Part shown: positions 1-5,208 of the stretch, in pieces
Layout of the letters: each line of letters opens with the position of its first letter
Numbering within the stretch: position 1 is the stretch's first letter
Assembly: GCA_007136145.1 (NCBI GenBank)
Contig: SLHN01000159.1
Location: 1-5,208 of the forward strand
DNA from: Thioalkalivibrio sp.
Lineage (GTDB): Bacteria > Pseudomonadota > Gammaproteobacteria > Ectothiorhodospirales > Ectothiorhodospiraceae
DNA length: 5,208 bases
Reading direction: 5' to 3'
The notes under the pieces: model-generated
Told to the model about the DNA's origin: nothing
What the model saw: the letters and a program-made list of their open reading frames with translations, nothing else
The model's database searches: none
Position numbers and translations under genes: made by a program

Positions 1-583
1 CTTCGCCGGCGTCGCGGTCGACGAATTCGAGGCGTGGCGCGGACACCGCGGCGGGCTGTGGCAGCCCGGCATCGTAGGCGGGTCCCAGCGGGTTGCTCCA
101 GAGAACGTGCTTGATGTCCGTCAGCAGCAGTTCCTGATGCTGTTGCTCGTGATTCAGGCCCAGCGTCACCAGGAATGCGAGGTCCGGATCGTACTCGGCA
201 CGATCGAGAAGCGGCAGCATCGCGGTGTCGACATGGGCCCGGAAATCGAGGATTTCCTGTACTGTCGGCCGCGACAGCAGGCCGCGTCGGGGCCGTTCAT
301 GCATTTCCCCCACGGTGAAATAGTAGGAGTTGAACAGGAAGTGCCACTGCTCGTCGAAGGGCCGGTAACGCGGCGCGTGCGGCTGCAGCACGAAACGTTC
401 GAAGAACCAGGTAACGTGCGCCAGATGCCATTTCGTCGGGCTGACGTCGGGCATGGTTTGAACCACTTGATCCTCGAGTTCGAGCTTCGCGGCCAGGCGT
501 TCGGAGGTCGTGCGCACCCGCCGGTAGGCCTCGACCAACCGGGGTTCAGGTGTGTTCCGCACGACCGATGAAGGGGTAGGCAT
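1..583 (-). CDS. egtB: Ergothioneine biosynthesis protein EgtB (hercynine-cysteine sulfoxide synthase), 3' end cut off
   Basis: EgtB is a cytoplasmic non-haem iron enzyme that joins hercynine to a thiol donor (gamma-glutamylcysteine or cysteine) with O2, giving the sulfoxide precursor of ergothioneine. The 194 visible residues are the N-terminal DinB-like four-helix domain. The motif SPTKWHLAHVTWFFERF lies at residues 48-64 and NHEQQHQELLLTDIKH at 144-159. His56, His145 and His149 match the three-His iron ligand set known for the family. A conserved central block, with GLLSRP at 101-106, lies between them. The C-terminal FGE-sulfatase-like domain (family length roughly 400-450 aa) lies beyond the left edge. 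The ATG at 583-581 is chosen because a GGAG sits 9 nt upstream, an in-frame TGA lies about 30 nt upstream, and no other ATG lies between. An egtD partner, common beside egtB, is not visible. The family is certain; the thiol donor cannot be told from this part. Confidence 0.95.
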   Translation of the reverse strand, partial: MPTPSSVVRNTPEPRLVEAYRRVRTTSERLAAKLELEDQVVQTMPDVSPTKWHLAHVTWFFERFVLQPHAPRYRPFDEQWHFLFNSYYFTVGEMHERPRRGLLSRPTVQEILDFRAHVDTAMLPLLDRAEYDPDLAFLVTLGLNHEQQHQELLLTDIKHVLWSNPLGPAYDAGLPQPAAVSAPRLEFVDRDAGE

Positions 584-592
584 GGGCAGAGA

Positions 593-596
593 CTCC
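593..596 (-). promoter_or_regulatory. Shine-Dalgarno of egtB
   Basis: GGAG on the minus strand, 9 nt before the egtB ATG. It supports that start, since no other in-frame ATG lies between it and the upstream stop. Confidence 0.6.
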
Positions 597-611
597 GTGT
601 CGGAACGGTTT

Positions 612-632
612 TCTGGTCACTGGGAAACCAGA
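612..632. promoter_or_regulatory. Operator-like inverted repeat upstream of egtB
   Basis: TCTGGT at 612-617 and ACCAGA at 627-632 form a perfect 6-bp inverted repeat with a 9-nt spacer, beginning 28 nt upstream of the egtB start codon. Position and symmetry fit either a dimeric regulator's operator or a small hairpin in the egtB 5' leader. No known regulator motif is recognised, and a 6-bp dyad can occur by chance. Confidence 0.3.
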
Positions 633-697
633 CAGGGCGAAGGGTGCACCAGCTCCGGTCCGTGATCAATTTCCGGGGAACGTGCGTGTGCGAGCCC

Positions 698-731
698 CGT
701 AGGGTGCCGTGAGGCGCAGCCGAACCGCACC
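698..731 (+). repeat. REP-like palindromic repeat, copy A
   Basis: The 34-nt element begins CGTAGGGTGCC, runs through GAGGCGCAGC and ends CGCACC. Within the copy, GGTGC and GCACC can pair as a stem. It matches copy B at 775-807 in inverted orientation, sharing the first 11 bases exactly and a GAG(G)CGCAGC core. GTAGGGTGC elements of this look are common interspersed intergenic repeats in proteobacteria; membership of a named family is inferred from memory of that pattern. Confidence 0.65.
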
Positions 732-774
732 GGGACCAGGCTGTCCCTGGCTTCCGGGCTCCCGGGCCTCAAGC
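732..774. other. Hairpin-rich spacer between the two inverted repeat copies
   Basis: A 43-nt spacer with two small dyads: CCAGG (736-740) facing CCTGG (746-750), and CCGGG (754-758) facing CCCGG (761-765) with a 2-base loop. With the flanking copies it would let the whole 698-807 block fold into a long branched stem. No coding content is seen. Confidence 0.4.
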
Positions 775-807
775 GGCGCAATTCGCTGCGCTCATTGGCA
801 CCCTACG
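775..807 (-). repeat. REP-like palindromic repeat, copy B (inverted)
   Basis: Read on the minus strand, this 33-nt element starts CGTAGGGTGCC, has the core GAGCGCAGCG and ends TTGCGCC. It forms its own near-perfect stem, GGTGCCAAT pairing with ATTGCGCC apart from one bulged C and a G-T pair. Together with copy A it makes a head-to-head pair about 110 bp long, the arrangement called a REPIN. A short T-run follows on the plus strand at 808-812, but no plus-strand gene reads into it, so a terminator role is not favoured. Confidence 0.65.
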
Positions 808-827
808 TTTTTCATCGTCGGGCGCGC

Positions 828-867
828 GGGGTCGTGACGGTCGGCGCGTCTCCGATTGATCGACCCC
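828..867. repeat. Inverted repeat downstream of the malate synthase stop
   Basis: GGGGTCG at 828-834 and CGACCCC at 861-867 are perfect 7-bp complements around a 26-nt loop. They lie 61-101 nt past the malate synthase stop in its direction of transcription. There is no T-run after the stem on the minus strand, so it is not a classical Rho-independent terminator; it could stabilise the 3' end of the mRNA or be chance in GC-rich DNA. The rest of 808-928 shows nothing recognisable. Confidence 0.3.
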
Positions 868-928
868 ACGTAGCCATAGTCAGGGTCTGCGCCGAACGTG
901 CCCGACAGGTTCCTGGATGGTTGTATCC

Positions 929-3121
929 TCAGGGTGCCAGCAGTTCGGCCTTCTGTACCGCGCGCCAGTGATGCAGCAGTGGCTCGGTGTAACCGGAGGG
1001 CTGCTCGCGGCCCTTGAAGATCAGGTCGGAGGCCGCACGGAAGGCGATCGAAGCCTCGAAATCGGCGGCCATCGGGCGGTACATCGGATCGCCGGCATTC
1101 TGCTCGTCGACAACGGCTGCCATGCGCCGCAAGGTCGCGTGCACGCGATCCGAGTCGACCACGCCATGGTGCAGCCAGTTGGCGATATGCTGGCTGGAAA
1201 TGCGCAGGGTCGCGCGGTCTTCCATCAACCCGACATTGTGGATGTCCGGGACCTTGGAGCAGCCGATTCCCTGCTGTACCCAGCGCACCACGTAGCCAAG
1301 GATGCCCTGGCAGTTGTTGTCCAGTTCCTGCTGCTTTTCATCTTCCGACCAATCGGGGTTTTCGACCACCGGTACTTCGAGCAGATCGTCCAGCAGCTGC
1401 CCCTCCATACCGGATTTGAGACCCGCTTCCATTTCTTCCTGCAGCTCCGCGACGTTGACCTGATGGTAATGCAATGCATGCAGCACCGCGGCGGTCGGCG
1501 AGGGTACCCACGCTGTGTTCGCCCCGGACTTGGGATGGCCGATCTTCTGCTCCAGCATGGCGGCCATTCGGTCCGGCATCGCCCACATGCCCTTGCCGAT
1601 CTGGGCGCGTCCACGCAGGCCGCAGGCCAGACCCGCGACTACGTTGTTGCGTTCGTAGGCCGCGATCCACTTGCTGCCTTTCATGTCGCCCTTGCGCAGC
1701 ATCGGGCCTGCCTCCATGGCCGTGTGCATCTCGTCGCCCGTGCGGTCCAGAAAGCCGGTATTGATGAAGACAACCCGCGCCGCCGCCTCCGCGATGCAAG
1801 CCCTCAGATTGACCGAGGTCCGGCGCTCCTCGTCCATGATTCCCATCTTGAGGGTGTTTCGAGGAATTCGCAGCAGATCCTCGATCCGTAAGAAAAGTTC
1901 GCTGGCGAACGCAACCTCCTCGGGTCCGTGCATCTTGGGCTTGACGATGTAGACCGAGCCCGTGCGTGAATTTCCCCGTTCCCCGCGCTTAAGGTCATGC
2001 ATGGCCAGCAGACTGGTCATGATGCCGTCCAGAATACCTTCCGGTATCTCGGCGCCATCGGCATCGAGAATCGCCGGCGTGGTCATCAGATGCCCCACGT
2101 TGCGTACGAACATCAGCGAGCGGCCGGGCAGCGTCAGGGTTCCACCTTCGGGGGTGGTGTATTCGCGATCGGCGTTCAGCTTGCGGGTAACGACGTTGTC
2201 GCCCTTCTTGAAAGAGGTCTCGAGCGTGCCCTTCATCAGGCCGAGCCAGTTCCGGTAGATTCCGACCTTGTCCTCGGCGTCGACCGCGGCGACCGAGTCT
2301 TCGCAGTCCATGATGGTCGTGATCGCTGCCTCGACCAGAACGTCCTTTATTCCTGCCGCGTCGGTCTTGCCGATCGGGTGCCGCGGGTCGAACTGGATCT
2401 CCAGATGCAGACCGTGATTCACCAGCAGGATCGCGGTGGGATGGCTTGGGTCGCCCCGGTACCCGGCCAACTGATCGCGCTGCTGGAGGCCGGTGTCGTC
2501 GCCGTTACCCAGGGTCACGAGCAGGTCACCGTCCTCCAGACGGTAGCCGGTGGCGTCGGCGTGGGAGCCTGAAGCCAGGGGTGCGGCCTGATCCAGCACG
2601 CCACGTGCGTACGCGATCACTCGCTCGCCACGTACCGGGTTGTAGACGCTACCACGTTCGGCGCCCTTGTCGTCGGGGATTGCATCGGTCCCGTAAAGGG
2701 CGTCATACAGGCTGCCCCATCGGGCATTCGCGGCATTCAGCGCGTAACGTGCGTTGCTGACCGGTACCACAAGCTGCGGACCGGCCTGCAGGGCGACCTC
2801 CGGATCGACATTCGCGGTGCTGACCTTGACAGTATCGGGTGGCTCCACCAGGTACCCGACACGGTGCAGAAAGTCGCGGTAAGAAGAGATGTCGTGGATC
2901 GGCCCGGGATGTGAACGGTGCCAGTCGTCAAGCTTTTCCTGGAGCGCGGCGCGCTTTTCCAGCAGCGTCCGGTTTCGGGGCACCAGATCATGGAGCATTG
3001 CCTCCACGCCGGCCCAGAAGGCCCGCGGATCAAGGTCTATCCCCGACAGAGCCTCATCGCCAATGAAGCGGTCCAGTTCGGCGGCCACCTGCAAATGTCC
3101 GCGGGTCACATAGTCAGTCAT
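929..3121 (-). CDS. glcB: Malate synthase G
   Basis: This cytoplasmic Mg2+ enzyme condenses glyoxylate with acetyl-CoA to (S)-malate in glyoxylate/glycolate use. The 730-aa protein aligns with E. coli GlcB (723 aa) from end to end. It shows an N-terminal helical clasp, TIM-barrel segments with an inserted alpha/beta domain, and a C-terminal helical plug from about residue 590. By alignment, Arg340 (RNVGHLMT) matches catalytic Arg338. Glu431 (GIMDEERR) and Asp459 (GFLDRTGDEMH) match the Mg2+ ligands, and Asp635 (MEDRATLR) matches the catalytic base Asp631. The active-site-region Cys621 (GIGCSKVPD) is also kept. The ATG at 3121-3119 gives MTDYV..., aligns with the E. coli start and has GAGGA 11 nt upstream. 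Two earlier in-frame ATGs (3139 and 3184) would add residues absent from the family. The gene stands alone: the next gene on its strand is 345 nt downstream, and its 5' side faces a divergent gene. Confidence 0.97.
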   Translation of the reverse strand: MTDYVTRGHLQVAAELDRFIGDEALSGIDLDPRAFWAGVEAMLHDLVPRNRTLLEKRAALQEKLDDWHRSHPGPIHDISSYRDFLHRVGYLVEPPDTVKVSTANVDPEVALQAGPQLVVPVSNARYALNAANARWGSLYDALYGTDAIPDDKGAERGSVYNPVRGERVIAYARGVLDQAAPLASGSHADATGYRLEDGDLLVTLGNGDDTGLQQRDQLAGYRGDPSHPTAILLVNHGLHLEIQFDPRHPIGKTDAAGIKDVLVEAAITTIMDCEDSVAAVDAEDKVGIYRNWLGLMKGTLETSFKKGDNVVTRKLNADREYTTPEGGTLTLPGRSLMFVRNVGHLMTTPAILDADGAEIPEGILDGIMTSLLAMHDLKRGERGNSRTGSVYIVKPKMHGPEEVAFASELFLRIEDLLRIPRNTLKMGIMDEERRTSVNLRACIAEAAARVVFINTGFLDRTGDEMHTAMEAGPMLRKGDMKGSKWIAAYERNNVVAGLACGLRGRAQIGKGMWAMPDRMAAMLEQKIGHPKSGANTAWVPSPTAAVLHALHYHQVNVAELQEEMEAGLKSGMEGQLLDDLLEVPVVENPDWSEDEKQQELDNNCQGILGYVVRWVQQGIGCSKVPDIHNVGLMEDRATLRISSQHIANWLHHGVVDSDRVHATLRRMAAVVDEQNAGDPMYRPMAADFEASIAFRAASDLIFKGREQPSGYTEPLLHHWRAVQKAELLAP

Positions 3122-3282
3122 GTTGGCTGTTTTCCTCATGGTTCGGCGCCTGCCGGTCGTCGCCGCGACGCAAGGCCACATCATGCCACGTCTGGCCTAT
3201 ACCAGGTCCAGTTTCCGCGCTTCGCGCTTTACCGGAGCCCTCCTCCATCGTAGGCTGTACGCCCCCTGGGAACTGAACGGGC
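3122..3282. promoter_or_regulatory. Divergent intergenic region between glcB and the cNMP-ABC-MTHFR fusion gene
   Basis: These 161 bp separate two genes read in opposite directions, so promoters for both should lie here. An A/T-richer core at 3196-3201 (CCTATA) is flanked by CTGG (3192-3195) and CCAG (3202-3205), an inverted 4-bp pair that could be a -10 region or an operator. A GCGC-TTC-GCGC mini-hairpin follows near 3215-3225. No -35 box with good sigma-70 spacing was found on either strand, so no promoter is assigned. Confidence 0.4.
3133..3137 (-). promoter_or_regulatory. Shine-Dalgarno of glcB
   Basis: GAGGA on the minus strand, 11 nt before the ATG at 3121. The spacing is somewhat long, but it is the best purine run in this stretch and favours this start over the upstream ATG at 3139, which overlaps it. 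Confidence 0.5.
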
Positions 3283-5208
3283 ATGATGACCGACGAAGAC
3301 AAGCTCAGAGTCCTTCGCCTGAGCTCCTTCCTATCCATGGCGCCAGCGAGCCTTTTGCGGGCCATGGCTGCCCACTCCGAAGTGCGCTCCTTCGAGCGGG
3401 GTGACTTTGTCTATTCCCGCGAGGATCCGGCGGATGCCGTCTACGTGCTGGTTGACGGCAAGATCGCGTACCCAGAGATCCGGGAGACCGAGTCGCAGTT
3501 CCCGGTGGCCAACGAAGTGTCCGCGCCGGGCCAGTTGTTTGGATTCGCGGCACTGGTGCCGGGTACGCGCCGCGTGATTTCGGCACGCTGCGTGCGCCCA
3601 TCGCGCGTGCTTGCGATCGAGGGACAATGGCTGCAGTCTTTTTTCCGCCAGCACGGACACGAAGGTCACGAGCTGTTGCAACAGCTGACCCGCGCCTTCG
3701 CCGGTCATGAACACGCGGTCGCCCAGCGCTCCGGCTGGCTTTCCGTCCGCAACGCAGGGAAAGTCCATGATCGGGGCACGTCCGCCGTTCGCATCCTTGA
3801 CGACGTTTCCATGGAGATCCGTCCGGGGGAGTTCTGCGCGGTGGTCGGTCCGCCAGGCTGCGGCAAGTCCACCTTGATCAACACGATCGCAGGCATCGAG
3901 TCGCTCACCGAGGGGATCGTGTACCTCGACGGAGAATGCATAAACAGACCCGGACACAAACCCAGGGCAGACCCCAGCCGCATCGTGGTCCGCGACGTCC
4001 GCGCGTTGTCTCCCTGGGCAAGGGTGCGTAAGAGCCTGATCCGTGGTCCCGTGGAGCGCGGCATGAGCGAGGAAGCGGCCCTGAGCCAGGCGCGGGAGTT
4101 ACTCGAGCGTCTAGGCATCGGGGACACCGAGAATCGCTACCCCGGGTCGCTGGACCCGGCCACGGCGTGCCAGGTGGAGATCGCTCGGGCACTGCTCAAT
4201 GCGCCCCGAGTGATCCTGCTCGACGATCCATTCCTCGGGTTCGACGAATCCATCAGGGAGCGGCTGCACGATGGGCTCCTGGATGTGTTCGCGTCGGCCG
4301 GAATCACGGTCTTGTTCGCAACGCGTAATCTTGACGAGGCCCTCTATCTCGCCGACCGGGTGCTGATCATGGCTGCGCGCCCCGGTCGCATCAGCCAGAC
4401 TCTGCTCGTCGACCTGCCCCGCAGCCGGGAGGCACGTGCCTCGGAGGCATTCCGCGAACAAAGAGCCGCGGCCATGCAGGCGGTTCAGGACGGGGGGGTG
4501 GGGATCCCGGGGCGGGTTGTCCCCCCAAGCGATGCCTCCGAGCAAAGCGCGCCGGAGCCTGTCGGGCACGGGAGCGGATTCGTCACGAGCATGGGGGCGC
4601 CCGACCCCGACGCGGCGGAATCGACTCGTACCACCACCGAGCCCTGGCGGCCCACCGGTAGCAACGAGTTCGCCGCAGCGCTGCGCGACCGCCAGTTTCT
4701 TTGGACCATCGAGTTCATCCCCTCGCGGGACAAGATCCTTCGCGATGAGCTGCACAAGCTCGGCGGCATCGCCGACGTGATGCGCGAGCACGCTTTGCTG
4801 CGGGCTTTTTCGGTCACCGACCGAGTGGTGTCGAACCACGATCCTGACCCCATCGCCGCGGCCGCCCACCTGCTGGACCATAGTGGCAAGCAACCCCTGG
4901 TGCACTTCTCGGGCAAGGATCGCGACATCAGCTCACTGCCCGCCTGGCTGGCACGCCTGCGCGAAGACGGGCTCAACAACGTGCTGTTTCTCACCGGCGA
5001 TGCAATCAAGAACCCAACTCCAGGCTGGCGAGTACGCTATCTCGAATCGGTCGCCGCACTGGCGGCGGCCAAGCTGCGCGACCCGGACCTGCTTGCTGGT
5101 TGCGCCCTCAACCCTTTCAAGTACCGGGAGGAGGACGCGATGGCGCAATATCTCAAGCTAGGCAAGAAAGTCGCCGCTGGCGCCGACTTCGTTATCACCC
5201 AGATCGGA
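3283..5208 (+). CDS. Fusion protein: cNMP-binding domain, degenerate ABC ATPase domain, methylenetetrahydrofolate reductase domain (3' end cut off)
   Basis: One open frame of 642 codons runs off the right edge. Residues about 12-140 are a CRP-type beta-roll (FERGDFVYSREDPADAVYVL from 37; GQLFGFAAL at 83-91). Residues about 148-398 are an ABC ATPase of the nitrate/taurine type: Walker A GPPGCGKST at 189-197, IARAL at 300-304, ILLDDPF at 311-317 and a typical ARPGRI tail near 365-370. Residues about 400-460 are a Pro/Ser/Gly/Thr-rich linker. From about 465 on it is MetF-like: IEFIPS (Glu477), FSVTD (Thr512), LTGDA (Asp573), NPFKY (610-614) and DFVITQIG (Gln640). MTHFR reduces methylene-THF to methyl-THF with FAD. 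No transmembrane or signal segment is seen, so it is probably cytoplasmic. The first of two tandem ATGs (3283, 3286) is chosen because it gives a full beta-roll; the Shine-Dalgarno (GGGA at 3268) is weak. Domain calls are firm; the joint function is inference. Confidence 0.85.
   Translation, partial: MMTDEDKLRVLRLSSFLSMAPASLLRAMAAHSEVRSFERGDFVYSREDPADAVYVLVDGKIAYPEIRETESQFPVANEVSAPGQLFGFAALVPGTRRVISARCVRPSRVLAIEGQWLQSFFRQHGHEGHELLQQLTRAFAGHEHAVAQRSGWLSVRNAGKVHDRGTSAVRILDDVSMEIRPGEFCAVVGPPGCGKSTLINTIAGIESLTEGIVYLDGECINRPGHKPRADPSRIVVRDVRALSPWARVRKSLIRGPVERGMSEEAALSQARELLERLGIGDTENRYPGSLDPATACQVEIARALLNAPRVILLDDPFLGFDESIRERLHDGLLDVFASAGITVLFATRNLDEALYLADRVLIMAARPGRISQTLLVDLPRSREARASEAFREQRAAAMQAVQDGGVGIPGRVVPPSDASEQSAPEPVGHGSGFVTSMGAPDPDAAESTRTTTEPWRPTGSNEFAAALRDRQFLWTIEFIPSRDKILRDELHKLGGIADVMREHALLRAFSVTDRVVSNHDPDPIAAAAHLLDHSGKQPLVHFSGKDRDISSLPAWLARLREDGLNNVLFLTGDAIKNPTPGWRVRYLESVAALAAAKLRDPDLLAGCALNPFKYREEDAMAQYLKLGKKVAAGADFVITQIG
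3316..3702 (+). other. Domain: CRP-type cyclic-nucleotide-binding beta-roll
   Basis: Residues about 12-140 of the fusion protein. The family pattern is visible in the aliphatic helix (LSSFLSMAPASLL), then FERGDFVYSREDPADAVYVL and DGK turns at 37-60, then the phosphate-binding cassette around PGQLFGFAALVPGTRR (82-97). In CRP this cassette carries a Glu (FIGEL) for the ribose and an Arg for the phosphate. Here Phe88 stands where the Glu would be, while Arg96/Arg97 could serve as the Arg. No helix-turn-helix follows, so it is not a transcription factor. The ligand may be something other than cAMP, or none. Confidence 0.75.
3724..4476 (+). other. Domain: degenerate ABC ATPase (NitT/TauT type)
   Basis: Residues about 148-398. 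Walker A is intact (189-197). In the Q-loop region, IVVRDVRALSPW at 234-245 aligns with the usual VVFQEPRLLPW, so Asp238 replaces Gln. The signature should read LSGGM but reads LDPAT (290-294). Walker B ends in Asp-Asp (314-315), so the catalytic Glu is Asp315. The switch His is Arg348 (ATRNLDEA). The A-loop aromatic position appears to be His162. ATP binding looks possible, while hydrolysis and normal dimer closure look impaired. No transporter permease or binding protein is encoded in the window. Confidence 0.8.
4492..4498 (+). repeat. G7 homopolymer in the linker of the fusion gene
   Basis: Seven consecutive G on the plus strand, followed by TG and four more G, within the codons for Asp-Gly-Gly-Val-Gly (402-407). 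It sits exactly between the ABC and MTHFR domains. As read, the frame stays open across it; an indel of one base would separate the two domains. This is the place to check for a sequencing error or slippage. Confidence 0.8.
4675..5208 (+). other. Domain: methylenetetrahydrofolate reductase (MetF-like TIM barrel), incomplete
   Basis: Residues about 465-642, continuing past the edge. Compared with E. coli MetF, Glu477 (TIEFIPS) matches catalytic Glu28, Thr512 (SVTD) the FAD-site Thr59, Asp573 (LTGD) the Asp120 of LRGD, and Gln640 (ITQ) the folate-site Gln183. Spacings are close to E. coli: 35, 61 and 67 residues against 31, 61 and 63. SVTD replaces the usual VTYG, and ALNPFKY replaces the AxYPExHP loop, so this belongs to a divergent MTHFR-like subgroup rather than housekeeping MetF. 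Whether its substrate is methylene-THF is not proven by the sequence. Confidence 0.8.

Noticed and set aside
107..571. 154-codon plus-strand open frame at the left end
   Set aside because: It is the antisense shadow of egtB, whose own frame has unmistakable DinB/EgtB motifs but runs off the window.
775..812. Rho-independent terminator formed by the repeat plus the T-run at 808-812
   Set aside because: The T-run follows the stem only on the plus strand, and no plus-strand gene ends there; both flanking genes are read on the minus strand.
917..1891. 324-codon plus-strand open frame opposite glcB
   Set aside because: It is antisense to the strongly conserved malate synthase frame, has no recognisable motif, and long antisense frames are expected in high-GC genes. 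Other frames inside 929-3184 are rejected for the same reason.
3122..3184. Upstream ATGs (3184 and 3139) as the glcB start
   Set aside because: The 21 or 15 extra residues have no counterpart in E. coli GlcB, and the better ribosome binding site precedes the ATG at 3121.
3331..4192. Minus-strand open frames opposite the fusion gene (up to 208 codons)
   Set aside because: They oppose a frame with clear cNMP and ABC motifs and show no motif of their own.
4591..4593. Internal ATG (Met437) as a separate start for a stand-alone MTHFR
   Set aside because: The nearest purine-rich site (GGAG at 4571-4574) is 16 nt away, too far to be convincing, and the upstream frame is open, so a fusion is the simpler reading.
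4111..5009. Minus-strand open frames of 264 and 174 codons opposite the ABC-MTHFR region
   Set aside because: The plus strand encodes recognisable ABC and MTHFR motifs throughout; the minus-strand translations are Arg/Ser/Pro-rich with no family signature.
1..5208. CRISPR array, tRNA, rRNA, insertion sequence or phage element
   Set aside because: No regularly spaced direct repeats, tRNA cloverleaf, rRNA-like stretch or transposase/integrase motif was seen.

Overview
The window suggests a high-GC proteobacterium, most likely a gammaproteobacterium. The evidence is a close match to glyoxylate-pathway malate synthase G of the E. coli GlcB type, a proteobacterial-type EgtB, and paired GTAGGGTGC-type palindromic intergenic repeats. 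No ribosomal or other taxonomic marker is present, so the assignment is tentative.

Layout, left to right: (1) positions 1-583, minus strand: the N-terminal 194 codons of an ergothioneine-biosynthesis sulfoxide synthase (EgtB), cut by the left edge. (2) 584-928: a 345-bp gene-free spacer with an operator-like inverted repeat just upstream of egtB, a REPIN-like pair of inverted GTAGGGTGCC palindromes, and a weaker inverted repeat after the malate synthase stop. (3) 929-3121, minus strand: a complete malate synthase G with all catalytic residues recognisable. (4) 3122-3282: a 161-bp divergent intergenic region. (5) 3283 to the right edge, plus strand: one uninterrupted reading frame of at least 642 codons.

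The last gene is the centre of interest. It fuses a cyclic-nucleotide-binding (CRP-type) beta-roll, a NitT/TauT-type ABC ATPase domain and a methylenetetrahydrofolate reductase (MetF-like) domain. The ABC domain keeps Walker A but has lost the Q-loop glutamine, the LSGG signature, the catalytic glutamate (now Asp) and the switch histidine (now Arg). The cNMP domain lacks the glutamate that contacts ribose in CRP and has no helix-turn-helix after it. The MTHFR part keeps the residues corresponding to the catalytic Glu, the FAD-site Thr and Asp, and the folate-site Gln. The most economical reading is a soluble flavoenzyme of C1 metabolism with two N-terminal nucleotide-sensing modules; this is inference.

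How the genes cooperate is not certain. Malate synthase G condenses glyoxylate with acetyl-CoA. A folate-linked reductase transcribed divergently from it could share its control and link two-carbon and one-carbon metabolism, but the sequence shows only the divergent arrangement. EgtB has its own Shine-Dalgarno and upstream spacer and looks like a separate unit.
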